A stretch of 64,000 bases of DNA, taken from assembly GCF_029167645.1 (NCBI RefSeq), contig NZ_CP119147.1, positions 4,792,501 to 4,856,500 of the forward strand, read 5' to 3'. Under the pieces are notes generated by a model. The model saw only the letters and a program-made list of their open reading frames with translations. It searched no databases and was not told the origin of the DNA. Positions within the stretch are counted from its first letter, which is position 1. Each line of letters opens with the position of its first letter. Positions 1-8,496 of this stretch are shown piece after piece. A program made the translations under genes and the position numbers. The DNA is from Streptomyces sp. AM 2-1-1 (lineage in GTDB: Bacteria; Actinomycetota; Actinomycetes; Streptomycetales; Streptomycetaceae).

Positions 1-1226
1 TGGCCCTGTCGGGGTTCGGGACCATCCTGGGAGCCGTCAACTTCATCACCACGATCATCTGCATGCGCGCCCCGGGCATGACCATGTTCCGCATGCCGAT
101 CTTCACCTGGAACATCCTGTTCACGTCGGTGCTGGTGCTGCTCGCCTTCCCCGTACTCGCCGCGAGCCTCCTCGTCCTGGAGGCCGACCGGCGGTTCGGC
201 GCGCAGGTGTTCAACCCGGGGAACGGGGGCGCCATCCTGTGGCAACACCTGTTCTGGTTCTTCGGCCACCCCGAGGTCTACATCATCGCGCTGCCCTTCT
301 TCGGCATCGTGACGGAGATCATTCCGGCTTTCGCCCGCAAACCGATTTTCGGCTACGTGGGTCTGGTCGCGGCGACCATCGCCATCACGGGCCTCTCCGT
401 GACGGTATGGGCCCACCACATGTTCGCCACCGGCGCGGTACTCCTGCCGTTCTTCTCGTTCATGACCTTCCTGATCGCCGTACCGACCGGGGTGAAGTTC
501 TTCAACTGGATCGGCACGATGTGGAAGGGCTCGCTCTCCTTCGAGACGCCGATGCTGTGGTCCGTCGGCTTCCTGGTCACCTTCCTCTTCGGCGGACTGA
601 CCGGCATCATCCTGGCCTCACCGCCCCTCGACTTCCACGTGACCGACAGCTATTTCGTGGTGGCCCACTTCCACTACGTCGTCTTCGGGACGGTCGTCTT
701 CGCCATGTTCGCCGGATTCCATTTCTGGTGGCCCAAGATGACCGGAACCATGCTCGACGAGCGCCTCGGGAAAATCCACTTCTGGACGCTCTTCGTCGGC
801 TTCCACACCACTTTCCTCGTCCAGCACTGGCTGGGCGCCGAAGGAATGCCGCGACGCTACGCGGACTACCTCGCCGCCGACGGCTTCACCGCGCTCAACA
901 CCCTCTCCAGCATCGGCGCCTTCCTCCTGGGCGCCTCCACCCTGCCGTTCCTCTACAACGTGTGGAAGACGGCCAAGACCGGCGAACGCGTCACCGTCGA
1001 CGACCCGTGGGGGTACGGCCGGTCCCTGGAATGGGCCACCTCCTGCCCGCCCCCGCGGCACAACTTCGTCACGATGCCCCGCATCCGGTCGGAGTCGCCC
1101 GCGTTCGACCTGCACCACCCCGGCGTCACCCGGCTGGACCACGCGCACACCGCGGGCCGGCGCGACGTCATCGAGCCCGGCGAGGGAGTCGCCTCGCCGA
1201 TGGGTGACGAGGGGAAGAAGACCTGA
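1..1226 (+). CDS. ctaD: Cytochrome c oxidase subunit I, 3' part (5' end outside window)
   Basis: This is the catalytic subunit of an aa3-type terminal oxidase, which reduces oxygen in the cytoplasmic membrane. The reading frame is open from base 3, so the N-terminus lies outside the window. About 408 residues are visible and are strongly hydrophobic, with several membrane helices. Diagnostic motifs are present: [10 protein letters not shown] supplies the CuB histidine and the cross-linked tyrosine, VWAHHMF gives the two CuB histidines, and [11 protein letters not shown] carries the heme-ligand histidines. The C-terminal tail is hydrophilic. A strong hairpin follows the stop. The gene faces a small SPW-repeat protein gene. 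No other oxidase subunit gene is visible nearby, so this may be an accessory copy, which is an inference. Confidence 0.95.
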   Translation, partial: ALSGFGTILGAVNFITTIICMRAPGMTMFRMPIFTWNILFTSVLVLLAFPVLAASLLVLEADRRFGAQVFNPGNGGAILWQHLFWFFGHPEVYIIALPFFGIVTEIIPAFARKPIFGYVGLVAATIAITGLSVTVWAHHMFATGAVLLPFFSFMTFLIAVPTGVKFFNWIGTMWKGSLSFETPMLWSVGFLVTFLFGGLTGIILASPPLDFHVTDSYFVVAHFHYVVFGTVVFAMFAGFHFWWPKMTGTMLDERLGKIHFWTLFVGFHTTFLVQHWLGAEGMPRRYADYLAADGFTALNTLSSIGAFLLGASTLPFLYNVWKTAKTGERVTVDDPWGYGRSLEWATSCPPPRHNFVTMPRIRSESPAFDLHHPGVTRLDHAHTAGRRDVIEPGEGVASPMGDEGKKT

Positions 1227-1296
1227 GGGCCCTGAGCCCTGCCCTGAGCCTTGAGCCATGAGAGCCCTGAGAGCCCGCAGAGCCCTGTGTCCTGCG

Positions 1297-1333
1297 CTGC
1301 CGCCCCCGCACCCTGCGGGGACGGGGGCGGCAG
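1297..1333. terminator. Intrinsic terminator between convergent genes
   Basis: Twelve-base perfect stem (CTGCCGCCCCCG and its complement) with a 13-nt loop, between the ctaD stop and the stop of the convergent SPW gene. It has no T-run, as is usual in Streptomyces. It could serve both strands. Confidence 0.7.
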
Positions 1334-1345
1334 CGGGGCGGAGAC

Positions 1346-1828
1346 TCAGCGCGATGGTGTGGGTGTGGTCCGGTGCCCACGCGCGGTGTCTCCCGCACGC
1401 TCTTCCTTCCGCAACGCGGCTCCCAGCGTCAGGGACACCACCGCGAGCACGATGAGGACGGTCCCCGTGGCCACGTTGATGATCTGCTGCGCGTTGTCGA
1501 ACGTCTCCGCCTTCTGCAGACCCAGGATCCAGGGCGAGGCCACGAGCCACCCCCCTGCCGCCAGCACGGTCCAGTCGCTCCAGGGGCCCGCGTGCCGGCT
1601 GAACCTGGCGAGGACGACCAGCAGCACGACGATGCCGACGGCCAGTTCGTTGCGGTGGGCGTCCTTCGCCGCGTCGGGGCCGTCGCCCCATATCCAGGGC
1701 GCGAAGCAGAGGACGATCGCGGTCACCATCATGAGCCAGGTCATGATCTGCTCGCGCCAACCGTGCAGCAGAGCCAACCGGTCATGGCGCGCTCTCTGTT
1801 CGTACGAGGAAAGTGTCGGTACCGACAT
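1346..1828 (-). CDS. SPW-repeat integral membrane protein
   Basis: A 160-residue membrane protein of the SPW-repeat family, whose function is not established. Four hydrophobic segments are visible as two similar pairs. One contains APWIWGD and the other SPWILGL, which are the paired SPW motifs of the family. The N-terminus (MSVPTLSSYEQRARHD) is hydrophilic and the C-terminus is short and basic. The ATG at 1828 was chosen because GGAGGAG stands just upstream; the longer open frame above it has shadow-like Arg/Pro-rich composition. The gene converges on ctaD across a shared hairpin. Confidence 0.85.
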   Translation of the reverse strand: MSVPTLSSYEQRARHDRLALLHGWREQIMTWLMMVTAIVLCFAPWIWGDGPDAAKDAHRNELAVGIVVLLVVLARFSRHAGPWSDWTVLAAGGWLVASPWILGLQKAETFDNAQQIINVATGTVLIVLAVVSLTLGAALRKEERAGDTARGHRTTPTPSR

Positions 1829-2377
1829 GGCGCTCCTCCGTGTCGTGTCCCTGGTGCGTCCGGATCGCCGACGGTGAGGCAGCCCTCTCAGGGGACCCCC
1901 GACCCGGGCGATGCCGATGCCGCGGCGGCATGGACCCGCCGGCGCGGTGCGCCCGTGTCCCCGGCGCCGGTACGCCGTACTGCCGCCCGCCAGTGTCCGA
2001 GCACCGCCTGTGACCGCGTCCGTACCGGCCGTACGCCGCAGGCACTGCGTGCCCGTGAGGCCTCGCCCGCCGGCTGCCCGTCCGAGCCGCACCGTGCGTG
2101 CCGCTCCAGTATGGGACGGCGTTCCCGACTCCGCGCCCTCACGCCGGTGGGGCCCTGCGGGCACACCGGGGGCGCTCCACCCCCCCTGCGGCGAAACCGT
2201 CCTTGCCGGCCCGCCTACCGGCCGAGGAGAGCGGTGCGGGAAGCGAACCGGCCAGGCTCTTCCCTCACCCATCACGGCCGGCCCTGTAGTCCTGTCTCGT
2301 TTCGGGTGCCCATGCATCTCATGGACGCGCACGACGTGTGGCGGCTAAAGGCACGTGCTGGGGGTACCCGTCCGAAC
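1829..2377. other. Intergenic region, no supported gene
   Basis: Upstream region of the SPW gene. Open frames on both strands are Arg/Pro/Ala-rich shadows with no ribosome binding site and no recognisable domain. It presumably holds the SPW promoter, but I could not place it. Confidence 0.5.
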
Positions 2378-2491
2378 ATGGTTGCTTTGGGTGCCTACCG
2401 CTCATACCACGGCGCAACGACGGTGTGGGCCTTCGTGGTTGCCGTTCTCATCGTGCTCGTGGCGGGTTGGTACATCCGACGTCGGAGGTAG
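2378..2491 (+). CDS. Possible small single-span membrane protein
   Basis: A 37-codon frame starting at ATG 2378. It encodes a short polar N-terminus, one clear membrane helix (TTVWAFVVAVLIVLVAGWYI) and a terminal RRRR cluster, as in many tiny actinobacterial membrane proteins. The shadow frames around it lack this amphipathic layout. The ribosome binding site is weak (GGGGT about 12 nt upstream). It lies outside the mobile element. I do not recognise a family, and it could be a chance frame. Confidence 0.35.
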   Translation: MVALGAYRSYHGATTVWAFVVAVLIVLVAGWYIRRRR

Positions 2492-2765
2492 GAACGACTC
2501 GTGCCGGCCTGCCTTCTCGGGGCTGTCAGGGCCCTCCTGCGACGGGTCGTTCGCGCCTTCGGCTGACCCACCGTGCGCCCGACGGTGTCGCAGATCGCCG
2601 CCGTCCGCCTCACCCCACGTCCGCCTGCTGCTCGTCCGGCCGAAAGCCCCACCTCGTATGGGACTCGGCCCCAGCGGTGAGGCCCCGCTGACAGCCGTAC
2701 GACCCCCGACGTCTCTTCGACCGTCGGTGGAACGTCCGGAGGTCGGCACGCGCCCCTCGGAACCT

Positions 2766-2861
2766 GCCCTGACCAGCGAAAAGCCCTCCCGATGGGGAGG
2801 GCTCTCGACAGTGCCCCGGCAGGACTCGAACCTGCGGCCAAGCGCTTAGAAGGCGCCTGCT
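2766..2861. repeat. attL: left direct repeat of the element
   Basis: Matches 11082-11178 with three mismatches and one C deleted in the CCCCC run. It includes a terminator hairpin (2782-2803) and the tRNA-Arg 3' part. Similarity stops abruptly after GGCGCCTGCT, which marks the limit of the att core on this side. Confidence 0.85.
2812..2861 (-). pseudogene. tRNA-Arg(TCT) 3' fragment
   Basis: Read on the minus strand, this matches the intact tRNA-Arg at 11128-11200 from the anticodon stem through the T arm to the 3' acceptor, but has one base fewer in the acceptor C-run. The D arm and 5' acceptor strand are absent; unrelated sequence follows. It is not a functional tRNA. It is the chromosomal 3' end displaced by integration. 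Confidence 0.9.
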
Positions 2862-2987
2862 GCATTGCGGCCCGCACGCTGTCTGACCTGCTGCTCAGCG
2901 TGACTGTCTCGCCCTTGCGACGGGTCTTCGGCACACATTCGACTGGCGGCTCTGCCTCCTCCGGCGCTTCCGACTGGCCGGGGCCTA

Positions 2988-3743
2988 CTACCGATTGATC
3001 GGGATCTCGTAGACGATCTCGCAGTGCGCGACCGGCACCACGATGTCGGCGGTCTCGACGGGCCGGCCCTGGTCGGAGTAGTACGTCCGGCGGATGTGCG
3101 TCACGTACGCGCCGTTCTGGATGCCGAGGAGTGACGCCTCCTCCGCGGTGGCCCCGCGCGGCTCCGGCTGTTCCACTGCGTGCCCGACGGTGATGCCGAT
3201 GACGGCCATCCGGTTCACCACGCCGACCCCGGCGTGCGGGCCTCCCTCGGGGAGGACGACGAGTGTGCCGACCGTGAGTTCGTACGGCTCCCAACTCGTC
3301 GACAGCTGCACTGGCCGCCCGTTCGCCAGGAACTCGTACACCGTCCGGACGCACAGATCACCCTCGGCGATACCGAGACGCGCCGCGATGTCCGCCGGCG
3401 CCGGGACCTTCACGTCGGACCGGCTCTCCCAGTCGCTCTGCCTGCCCACGGCCTTCATGTCCGCCCGGAACGGTGAACCGTCCGGCTGCTCGCGCGCCGA
3501 AGAGCGGACCATCCGAACGCGCTCCCTGGGTTCGGCCACGTAGGTGCCCGACCCCGCGCGGCCCTCCAGCAGGCCATGGGAGATCAGTAGTTCCTGCGCC
3601 CGGCGCACCACGTTCTCGCCCACGCCGTACTCCTGGCCGATCTGGGCGCGCGACGGCAGGCGGTCTCCGGGTTCCCAGACGTGCTCTGCGATCCGCCGCC
3701 GCAGCTCGTCGGCGATGCGGAGATAAGGCGCTTGCTCAGGCAT
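2988..3743 (-). CDS. GntR-family regulator with UTRA domain, KorSA-like
   Basis: A 251-residue repressor-type protein. Residues 1-70 form a GntR winged helix-turn-helix (IADELRRRIAEHVWEPGDRLPSRAQIGQEYGVG, then VVRRAQELL and GSGTYV). The rest is a UTRA ligand-binding domain ending in ETADIVVPVAHCEIVYEIPI. Regulators of this type, such as KorSA of pSAM2, repress transfer genes of actinomycete elements and their own gene. The start at 3743 has no Shine-Dalgarno sequence, but a TAGATT box ends 6 nt upstream, so the mRNA may be leaderless. Two 12-bp palindromes overlap that box, which implies autoregulation and joint control of the divergent genes from 3821. It lies just inside attL. Confidence 0.9.
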   Translation of the reverse strand: MPEQAPYLRIADELRRRIAEHVWEPGDRLPSRAQIGQEYGVGENVVRRAQELLISHGLLEGRAGSGTYVAEPRERVRMVRSSAREQPDGSPFRADMKAVGRQSDWESRSDVKVPAPADIAARLGIAEGDLCVRTVYEFLANGRPVQLSTSWEPYELTVGTLVVLPEGGPHAGVGVVNRMAVIGITVGHAVEQPEPRGATAEEASLLGIQNGAYVTHIRRTYYSDQGRPVETADIVVPVAHCEIVYEIPINR

Positions 3744-3752
3744 ATGGAAAAT

Positions 3753-3783
3753 CTAGTCCACTAGCCCTAATCTAGTTAACTAG
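3753..3783. promoter_or_regulatory. Twin palindromic operators between divergent genes
   Basis: Two 12-bp sites of the form CTAGT-NN-ACTAG (3753-3764 and 3772-3783) have centres 19 bp apart, close to two helical turns. They lie between the GntR gene and the rightward small genes and overlap the likely -10 box TAGATT of the GntR promoter. They are the probable binding sites of the GntR protein. Confidence 0.75.
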
Positions 3784-3820
3784 CTTCACTCAAAGTGATC
3801 GCTGTTAACGGAGGCTGCCT

Positions 3821-4099
3821 GTGCCCAGCTCGGGAGTAAGTGCGGCGTCGATCGCTGCTCGGCTGTCCGCCCTCGGGCTGCGCCCACGCATCAAAGAGCA
3901 CGCCCGGTACACGGCGGTCGAAGCGACGGTCCCGGAATCCCTGCCGGCCGAGTCCTGGGGCGCGGTCCTGGCGGCGGTGGGCGAGGCGGACCGATTCGGG
4001 CTCCTCGCCACCAGTTCTCACGTCCGCACCCTCTGGGCGGTCGTACGCAAAGCGGTCTCCACGACGGGCTATGTCGGGGGGCCGGGCTATCAGCGATAG
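3821..4099 (+). CDS. Small hypothetical protein of the integrative element
   Basis: A 92-residue protein starting at GTG 3821 behind GGAGG. It has an alternating hydrophobic pattern (ASIAARLSALGLRPRI, then ESWGAVLAAVGEADRFGLL) compatible with a compact alpha/beta fold. I see no signal peptide, membrane helix or metal site. It is the first gene of the rightward series controlled from the twin-operator region, and the next gene starts 12 nt after its stop. Genes of this size and position are common in actinomycete integrative elements, but I cannot assign a function. Confidence 0.7.
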   Translation: MPSSGVSAASIAARLSALGLRPRIKEHARYTAVEATVPESLPAESWGAVLAAVGEADRFGLLATSSHVRTLWAVVRKAVSTTGYVGGPGYQR

Positions 4100-4111
4100 G
4101 AGCCGAACAGC

Positions 4112-4426
4112 ATGTTCAACCGTATCCGCCGTACCCTCTCGATCACTAAGGGCGGGCACGCATTCAAGGGTCGCCATCGTCGGCCGGAAGCCCTCACCCG
4201 GCTGGCGGGCGGAACCAGCGTTGCGGCACCCGCCCACGCGCCGAGGGCCAACCAGGACTCGGACGGCGACAGCGGGCGCCACCGGTACGCGCTCGCGGGA
4301 GAGGACTCCGCGCTCGTCCGCCCGTACGTTCTGGCGGCTTGGGAGAAGCACACGCAGCCTCGTTCGCTGTTCGTGGCTCCCCACCTGTCGGCCTCGGCCT
4401 GGTCGTCGCTCACGGGGGCATCCTGA
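4112..4426 (+). CDS. Small hypothetical protein of the integrative element
   Basis: A 104-residue basic protein starting MFNRIRRTLSITKGGHAFKGRHRR, with an AGGAG ribosome binding site (ATAGGAGCCGAACAGC then ATG). The middle is Ala/Pro/Asp-rich and the C-terminal part (HRYALAGEDSALVRPYVLAAWEKH) is better ordered. This opening and the ALVRPYVLA region resemble small proteins that recur beside KorSA-type regulators in Streptomyces elements, by recollection only. No domain with known activity is visible. It follows the 3821 gene by 12 nt and is probably co-transcribed with it. Confidence 0.65.
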   Translation: MFNRIRRTLSITKGGHAFKGRHRRPEALTRLAGGTSVAAPAHAPRANQDSDGDSGRHRYALAGEDSALVRPYVLAAWEKHTQPRSLFVAPHLSASAWSSLTGAS

Positions 4427-4628
4427 TGGCTCCTCCCTCTCTGAGGGGCGTTCGCGCGCCGATCGAGGCCCCTCCCTACCGATCGGCCACCTGCCGGATC
4501 GGGACCCACGACACCTTTACGGAGTCTCCGGCGTTGCTCGTACCCATTGCCCTCCCCTTGGTCTACGAGGTGTGCGCTTGCCCCTGCCGCGCGTCGTCCA
4601 ACAGGCCGGCACAGACGGAGCCCCAACT

Positions 4629-4853
4629 GTGAGGGGGCACGGAACCGGGCGACTCCTGGCGTCGCACGTGGACATCACCTCGACCACCGTCTTGTGCGGA
4701 GACATCATCCAAGTCGGCGGCCGGGCCTGCCGAGTGACCAACCTCCTCCAACTGCCGCAAGGAGCCAAGCAACTTCTTCTCGACTCCGGTGAACTCCTGA
4801 CGATGCACCCGCGGACCCACTTCGTCGCCGTGCGCATGATGAGAAGGCGGTGA
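4629..4853 (+). CDS. Small hypothetical protein with a beta-rich fold
   Basis: A 74-residue protein. GTG 4629 is preferred because CGGAG lies 8 nt upstream and the sequence becomes ordered from this point. The pattern SHVDITSTTVLCGDIIQVGGRACRVTNLLQLPQGAKQLLLDSGELLTMHPRT alternates strands and turns, as in a small beta-barrel. It lies 7 nt before the broken GntR gene. Similar short proteins next to GntR genes are frequent in Streptomyces accessory DNA, but the role is unknown. Confidence 0.65.
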   Translation: MRGHGTGRLLASHVDITSTTVLCGDIIQVGGRACRVTNLLQLPQGAKQLLLDSGELLTMHPRTHFVAVRMMRRR

Positions 4854-4860
4854 CCCGACG

Positions 4861-5591
4861 GTGCCCTTCCGCCATCGCGAAATCGCCGACGATCTGAGGC
4901 AGCAGATCACGACCGGCCGTATCGGCCCCGGCGAACGCCTCTCGTCCGAGCCTGCGTTGGCCGCGCACTACGCGGTGAGCACGGGAACTCTGCGACGTGC
5001 TCTCTCCGTACTCCAAGGGGAAGGACTCATTGACAAGTTCCACGGCCGAGGCAACTTTGTTCGCCGTCCTCTGCGCAGGTTCATGTACGTCGGAGGGTGG
5101 GGGACGTTCGCCCCGTGGACCACTGCGGACGCCTCGCTTCGAGTCACTGTTCGCACTGCGACGATTCCAGCACAAGGGCTTCTGGCCGGCTTGCTGGACG
5201 TGCCCACTGGCACCCCCCTGCGGAGATTGTCTGCGTCAGCCACGAGGGGGCATCACCCCTCGGCCTGGCGCGGATATACCTCTTGCACGACCTGGCCCCC
5301 GTCGGCTAGCTGGGCGAGGAGTCCTCGTACGAGCAGATGGCCAAGAGGTTCGCCGTCCTGAGTTCATCGCCGGACGAGGTCCGCGAGACGGTCTGCGCCC
5401 GCCCGCCGACCCCGGAGGAAGTCTCGGCCCTGCGGATCAGTCCCACCGCGGCAGTCCTCGCTATCACGCGCACTGCCACCGACTCCGCTGGACGCGTCGT
5501 GGAAGCCGCGCCTCTGGCCTTTCCCGGGGACCGTACCGACGCGGTCTTCACCGCCCACCACGCCGCCAGTGAGAGGCAGTCGCATCGATGA
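4861..5591 (+). pseudogene. GntR/UTRA regulator, frameshifted with an internal stop
   Basis: Frame 1 gives a GntR winged helix (FRHREIADDLRQQITTGRIG, then GTLRRALSVLQ and GRGNFVRR) and the start of a UTRA domain up to LDVPTGTPLRR near 5225. The UTRA sequence then continues in frame 3 (AEIVCVSHEGASPLGLARIY) until TAG at 5307-5309. It resumes in the same frame as SYEQMAKRFAVLSSSPDEVRETVCARPPTPEEVSALRI, ending in a stop at 5589-5591. One frameshift plus one nonsense codon therefore separate three coherent pieces of a roughly 240-residue regulator. The start of the next gene overlaps its stop (ATGA). The DNA-binding domain might still be made as a truncated protein. Confidence 0.8.
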
Positions 5592-5869
5592 CTGAACAGA
5601 ACGAACTACGTCTTGTCCCGTGGTCAAGCCCGGAGGGGAAGCCTTGCTACCTCAGCACCGACGACAGCGACAGCCACATGTCCCGCTTGGCGGACGACGT
5701 GGAGGCCAACCAACTCGATTGGTCAGCAAGGCTGTTGAAGAGTGCATTCGACCCCGTTGTCGGCAACGGAAGCTTGGACGATCTGCGATTGCTGGTGAAG
5801 GAGCTGTCCGGAGCACTACGTGACGTACTTCGTGTGGCAGTCGGCCGCGGCCCTTCCGGCGGAGAGTGA
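5588..5869 (+). CDS. Hypothetical protein downstream of a GntR gene
   Basis: A 93-residue acidic, mostly helical protein (MTEQNELRLVPWSSPEGKPC, then LADDVEANQLDWSARLLKSA and LRLLVKELSGALRDVLRVA). The start overlaps the stop of the broken GntR gene as ATGA, so the two were translationally coupled. The codon choice of the middle part is less GC-rich than core genes. I recognise the PWSSPEGKPCYLSTD opening as typical of small Streptomyces proteins that sit after GntR/UTRA regulators, but no biochemical role is known to me. Confidence 0.7.
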   Translation: MTEQNELRLVPWSSPEGKPCYLSTDDSDSHMSRLADDVEANQLDWSARLLKSAFDPVVGNGSLDDLRLLVKELSGALRDVLRVAVGRGPSGGE

Positions 5870-6161
5870 GCCCCGTTCTGCCTGAACGGAGCACCCACGC
5901 TCACGAACGCAAAGGTCCCAAACCATGATCGTTGGAGGGTCTTCGTATTCGTGGGCGTGGATACGCGGCCGTGCGACACCAGCTACGCAAGTTCGATCAA
6001 CCGGGCTCAATGGTCGGCCGCTGGGCCACGACCACTTCGTCCCGAAGCAACAGTAGTGGCCGCCCGACCTTGGAACGGTGCCGGTGCCACCTGCACTGAT
6101 GGTCCGCGACCGTTCGCGCATGTGCTCGGCTGTTCGTGGGCGTTGTCACGCAGTTTAGACA
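5870..6161. other. Intergenic region, no supported gene
   Basis: No frame has a ribosome binding site together with plausible protein composition. It separates the rightward element genes from leftward cargo genes. Confidence 0.5.
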
Positions 6162-6479
6162 CTAATCTTGCGCCTCTGACTCGCCAAGTGCGCCCAATGT
6201 GAGGGGAGATCCGCAGCGTTCGCACGGGCGATACCACGCGCTCCGGGCGTCCCCCAGCAGCATCCAACTGGCTTCGTCTAGGTGTCGGGCGTCGCCGACC
6301 ATGAGGCCGCAGTGCTCGTTCCCGTGGAAAACCTCGCGGCTCCCTGCAGCGCTGGAGCGCACCAACACCGCCGGTTCTCCGAAGCGATCGACACCTTCGT
6401 CTGCGTAGCAGGCCTGCATGTACTCCGTCGCGTCGCGTTGGTCAGATGCACTGGTATAGGGCAGCTCTCGTCCTCGCAT
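6162..6479 (-). CDS. Hypothetical protein with a C-terminal CxxC pair
   Basis: A 105-residue protein. ATG 6479 is chosen because GGAGG precedes it by 6 nt; an in-frame ATG 33 nt further upstream has no such site. The sequence is MRGRELPYTSASDQRDATEYMQ-like at the start, followed by AVLVRSS, FHGNEHCGLMVG and, near the C-terminus, RPCERCGSPL. The Cys pair plus the isolated Cys and His residues could bind zinc. No family is recognised. It is the first of three leftward genes in the lower-GC cargo segment. Confidence 0.65.
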   Translation of the reverse strand: MRGRELPYTSASDQRDATEYMQACYADEGVDRFGEPAVLVRSSAAGSREVFHGNEHCGLMVGDARHLDEASWMLLGDARSAWYRPCERCGSPLTLGALGESEAQD

Positions 6480-6548
6480 ACTGAACCTCCATCTAGGCCA
6501 TAGCGTCATCACTTCGTACTACATGTCCATCGCAAGCGACATCTCAGA

Positions 6549-7718
6549 TCACTCTTTGGACTTCAACTCTTCCTTAAACTCGACCTCTTGATCGATCATC
6601 CAAGAGAAAACGTTCAAGAAGTTCGGTTTTTTGAAATCACCCCCAGTATTCGAGGCTCGCGTCTGCAGGATGGCAGAAATAAAGCCGCGAATTTGGATAA
6701 GGAATCCCATTGGATGGTCATCCGAAACGCCAATCGGCATATCCATGACTAGCTTCTTGATCAGTCTATGCATCACCTCGTATCGAGTCAGGAAATCAGG
6801 GTGGGACTCTCCCCCGGAAAGCCAAGTGTCATTAGCGTGAGAAAGAGCTACCAAGCCAATCATGGATCCACCGACAGCGCGATAAATGCGACTGCGACTG
6901 ACATTGTCAGACAGTACCCCGGACAAGAGAAGGAATGACCCGACGTCGGCCTCAAGTTCCTCCACCTGGTCCTCATTGAGTGCGGAAGTGAGATTACTCC
7001 ACCCGATGCGATCCAACCAATCAGTCACAGCACCTCTCGCCGCTTGTGTGTGCCGAAAGGCAGAATCCGTGTGCCCAAGCATGTGATGGCAATACTCATG
7101 CCCAATTGCGAACTCCTCGATGGCCAATACCAAGTTATGGTGCTCACCTTGAGTCCTTTGTTTCGGCAGCTCAATTTGTAGGGGATGTGTAGCTACTACG
7201 TGACGGTTGGCGGCCCATGTCTGGACCTCTCGATCGGTAACTTCGATCGGCTCAAAAGCCGCACGTTCAAGTTCCTCAACGATCATTTCAGTCACGGCGG
7301 TATCGTCATAATTCCAGTCAACCTCCCTGCCTGCTGCCCTAATTGCGTCATAGAAATGACTGAAAAGTGTACTGTAAATCATGGCTGCGAGGGTAAATCC
7401 ATAGTTCAGCTCAATAATCCCTGCCCCTCGAAAGGAGGAGGCCTCTGCGTTGACATCTCCTTTAAAGGAACGCGCAACGAAAATGTTGCGCATCGTGGCC
7501 ATCCACTCTACCGGAGCGCTTTCAAGAAGGTTCTTGGCTGCGATGTCAAGCTCGGGACAGTTGGAGCGATCCGGCTTCCAAGCTAAAAACTCGGAATATT
7601 TGTCACCTTCGATAAGATTCTGGTGACCAGATTGCTCAAATAGGGTCTTCCAGAAATTCTCCTCAGGATTTCCGCAATCTACAAAGAACTGTTTACGGGA
7701 TTTCTCAATTCTCCACAT
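6549..7718 (-). CDS. Zincin-like protein with an HEXXH motif, cargo gene
   Basis: A 389-residue protein of unknown family. ATG 7718 (MWRIEKSRKQFFVDCG) is preferred because GGAGGGG lies directly upstream and frames further up run into tRNA sequence. Around residues 210-222 it has IGHEYCHHMLGH, an HEXXH zinc-binding motif in a predicted helix. About 50 residues later comes EELEADVGSFLLL, which resembles the second-glutamate helix (ExxxD) of M48-like and other gluzincins. No signal peptide or clear membrane helix is seen, so the protein is probably cytoplasmic. GC content and codon use are clearly lower than in the flanking chromosome, which indicates transfer. Protease activity is inferred from the motif only. 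Confidence 0.75.
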   Translation of the reverse strand: MWRIEKSRKQFFVDCGNPEENFWKTLFEQSGHQNLIEGDKYSEFLAWKPDRSNCPELDIAAKNLLESAPVEWMATMRNIFVARSFKGDVNAEASSFRGAGIIELNYGFTLAAMIYSTLFSHFYDAIRAAGREVDWNYDDTAVTEMIVEELERAAFEPIEVTDREVQTWAANRHVVATHPLQIELPKQRTQGEHHNLVLAIEEFAIGHEYCHHMLGHTDSAFRHTQAARGAVTDWLDRIGWSNLTSALNEDQVEELEADVGSFLLLSGVLSDNVSRSRIYRAVGGSMIGLVALSHANDTWLSGGESHPDFLTRYEVMHRLIKKLVMDMPIGVSDDHPMGFLIQIRGFISAILQTRASNTGGDFKKPNFLNVFSWMIDQEVEFKEELKSKE

Positions 7719-8085
7719 TTCCCCTCCAGTGTTTAATCTGAAATTAATCAGAACACGCCCGAAACCTAGCTCGCGATCTTCCAGCGTCCCGCGATTCAAG
7801 TTGTACCTTGCCGCTGCCGGGCCTGGGGGTGACTTCCAGAAAGTTCCTGCGCCTTGTACGAACGACCTTGACGCCCTGGGGCCGTGACCGCTCGGCTCTG
7901 CCTGCGTCGAAGATGGTCGGGATGGAGGCCCCACAACGCTCACCCCGCTCCGGCCGGCACTCGCGAACGGTGCGATACCGAGCAGCAGAAAGATGTGACC
8001 GACCGCATCGACGCTCACGTGTCCGCCGCACGACTTCGGGCACGGAACGGGCACGCGACACCTAGGCAGGTCCAGACAACAAACC
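7719..8085. other. Non-coding remnant between cargo genes
   Basis: No frame looks like a protein. The bases immediately upstream of the zincin gene are AT-rich and may hold its promoter. The rest is GC-rich and probably remnant DNA. Confidence 0.45.
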
Positions 8086-8112
8086 AAGGCCCGGGGCGAT
8101 GACTTGGGCCTT
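8086..8112 (-). terminator. Hairpin downstream of the tRNA-Gly fragment
   Basis: Stem AAGGCCC / GGGCCTT; read on the minus strand it is followed by TTGGTTTGTTGT. Its position just after the tRNA-Gly 3' end suggests the original tRNA terminator, carried along with the fragment. Confidence 0.6.
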
Positions 8113-8117
8113 AACCG

Positions 8118-8161
8118 TGGAGCGGGTGACGAGAATCGAACTCGCACTCTGAGCCTGGGAA
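8118..8161 (-). pseudogene. tRNA-Gly(CCC) 3' half fragment
   Basis: On the minus strand, the sequence from the anticodon loop (TTCCCAG, anticodon CCC at 8157-8159) through the 3' stem strand GCTCA, the variable region, the T arm (GAGTTCGATTCTC), the acceptor strand CACCCGC and an encoded CCA matches a bacterial tRNA-Gly. The 5' half is missing; upstream bases do not pair. Such 3' halves are what tRNA-targeting integrases leave at attachment sites. It therefore probably marks a second, different att site within this element. Confidence 0.75.
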
Positions 8162-8496
8162 TCACGGCCTTCCCAGGCCGGTCGTGCAGCTGACCGGCCC
8201 CGAGAGTTCCTCGCCGTTGCTGCGACGCCCGCTGTAGGGCACCGGTGTTGACCGTGGTTCACCTGGCTATCTGGCAGGAATCTGGCACGCCCCAAAACCG
8301 GCAGGATCCACTGGGCTGGCGGACGTGTCCCAAGCTGGGCGGGCGGCAGCCGCCCGCCCAGCGCGCCTACACGGTGCTTACATGGCGCCGTACCCCACGG
8401 CCTGCAGGCTGATGCCGCTTGTGCCCGCAGTTGACATACATACCGGTGCGCTGTGGGTTGGAGGTGCTATGGGCCTGGTACGGCGGCCGTCCAATT
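8162..8496. other. Non-coding region next to the tRNA-Gly fragment
   Basis: It contains no coherent frame. It separates the tRNA-Gly fragment from the ATPase gene and may hold decayed attachment-site or integrase-flank sequence. Confidence 0.4.

Noticed and set aside
618..1760. Long minus-strand open frame opposite ctaD and the SPW gene
   Set aside because: Composition is Arg/Gly/Asp-rich as in GC-rich shadows, with no ribosome binding site or domain; it lies over two well-supported genes.
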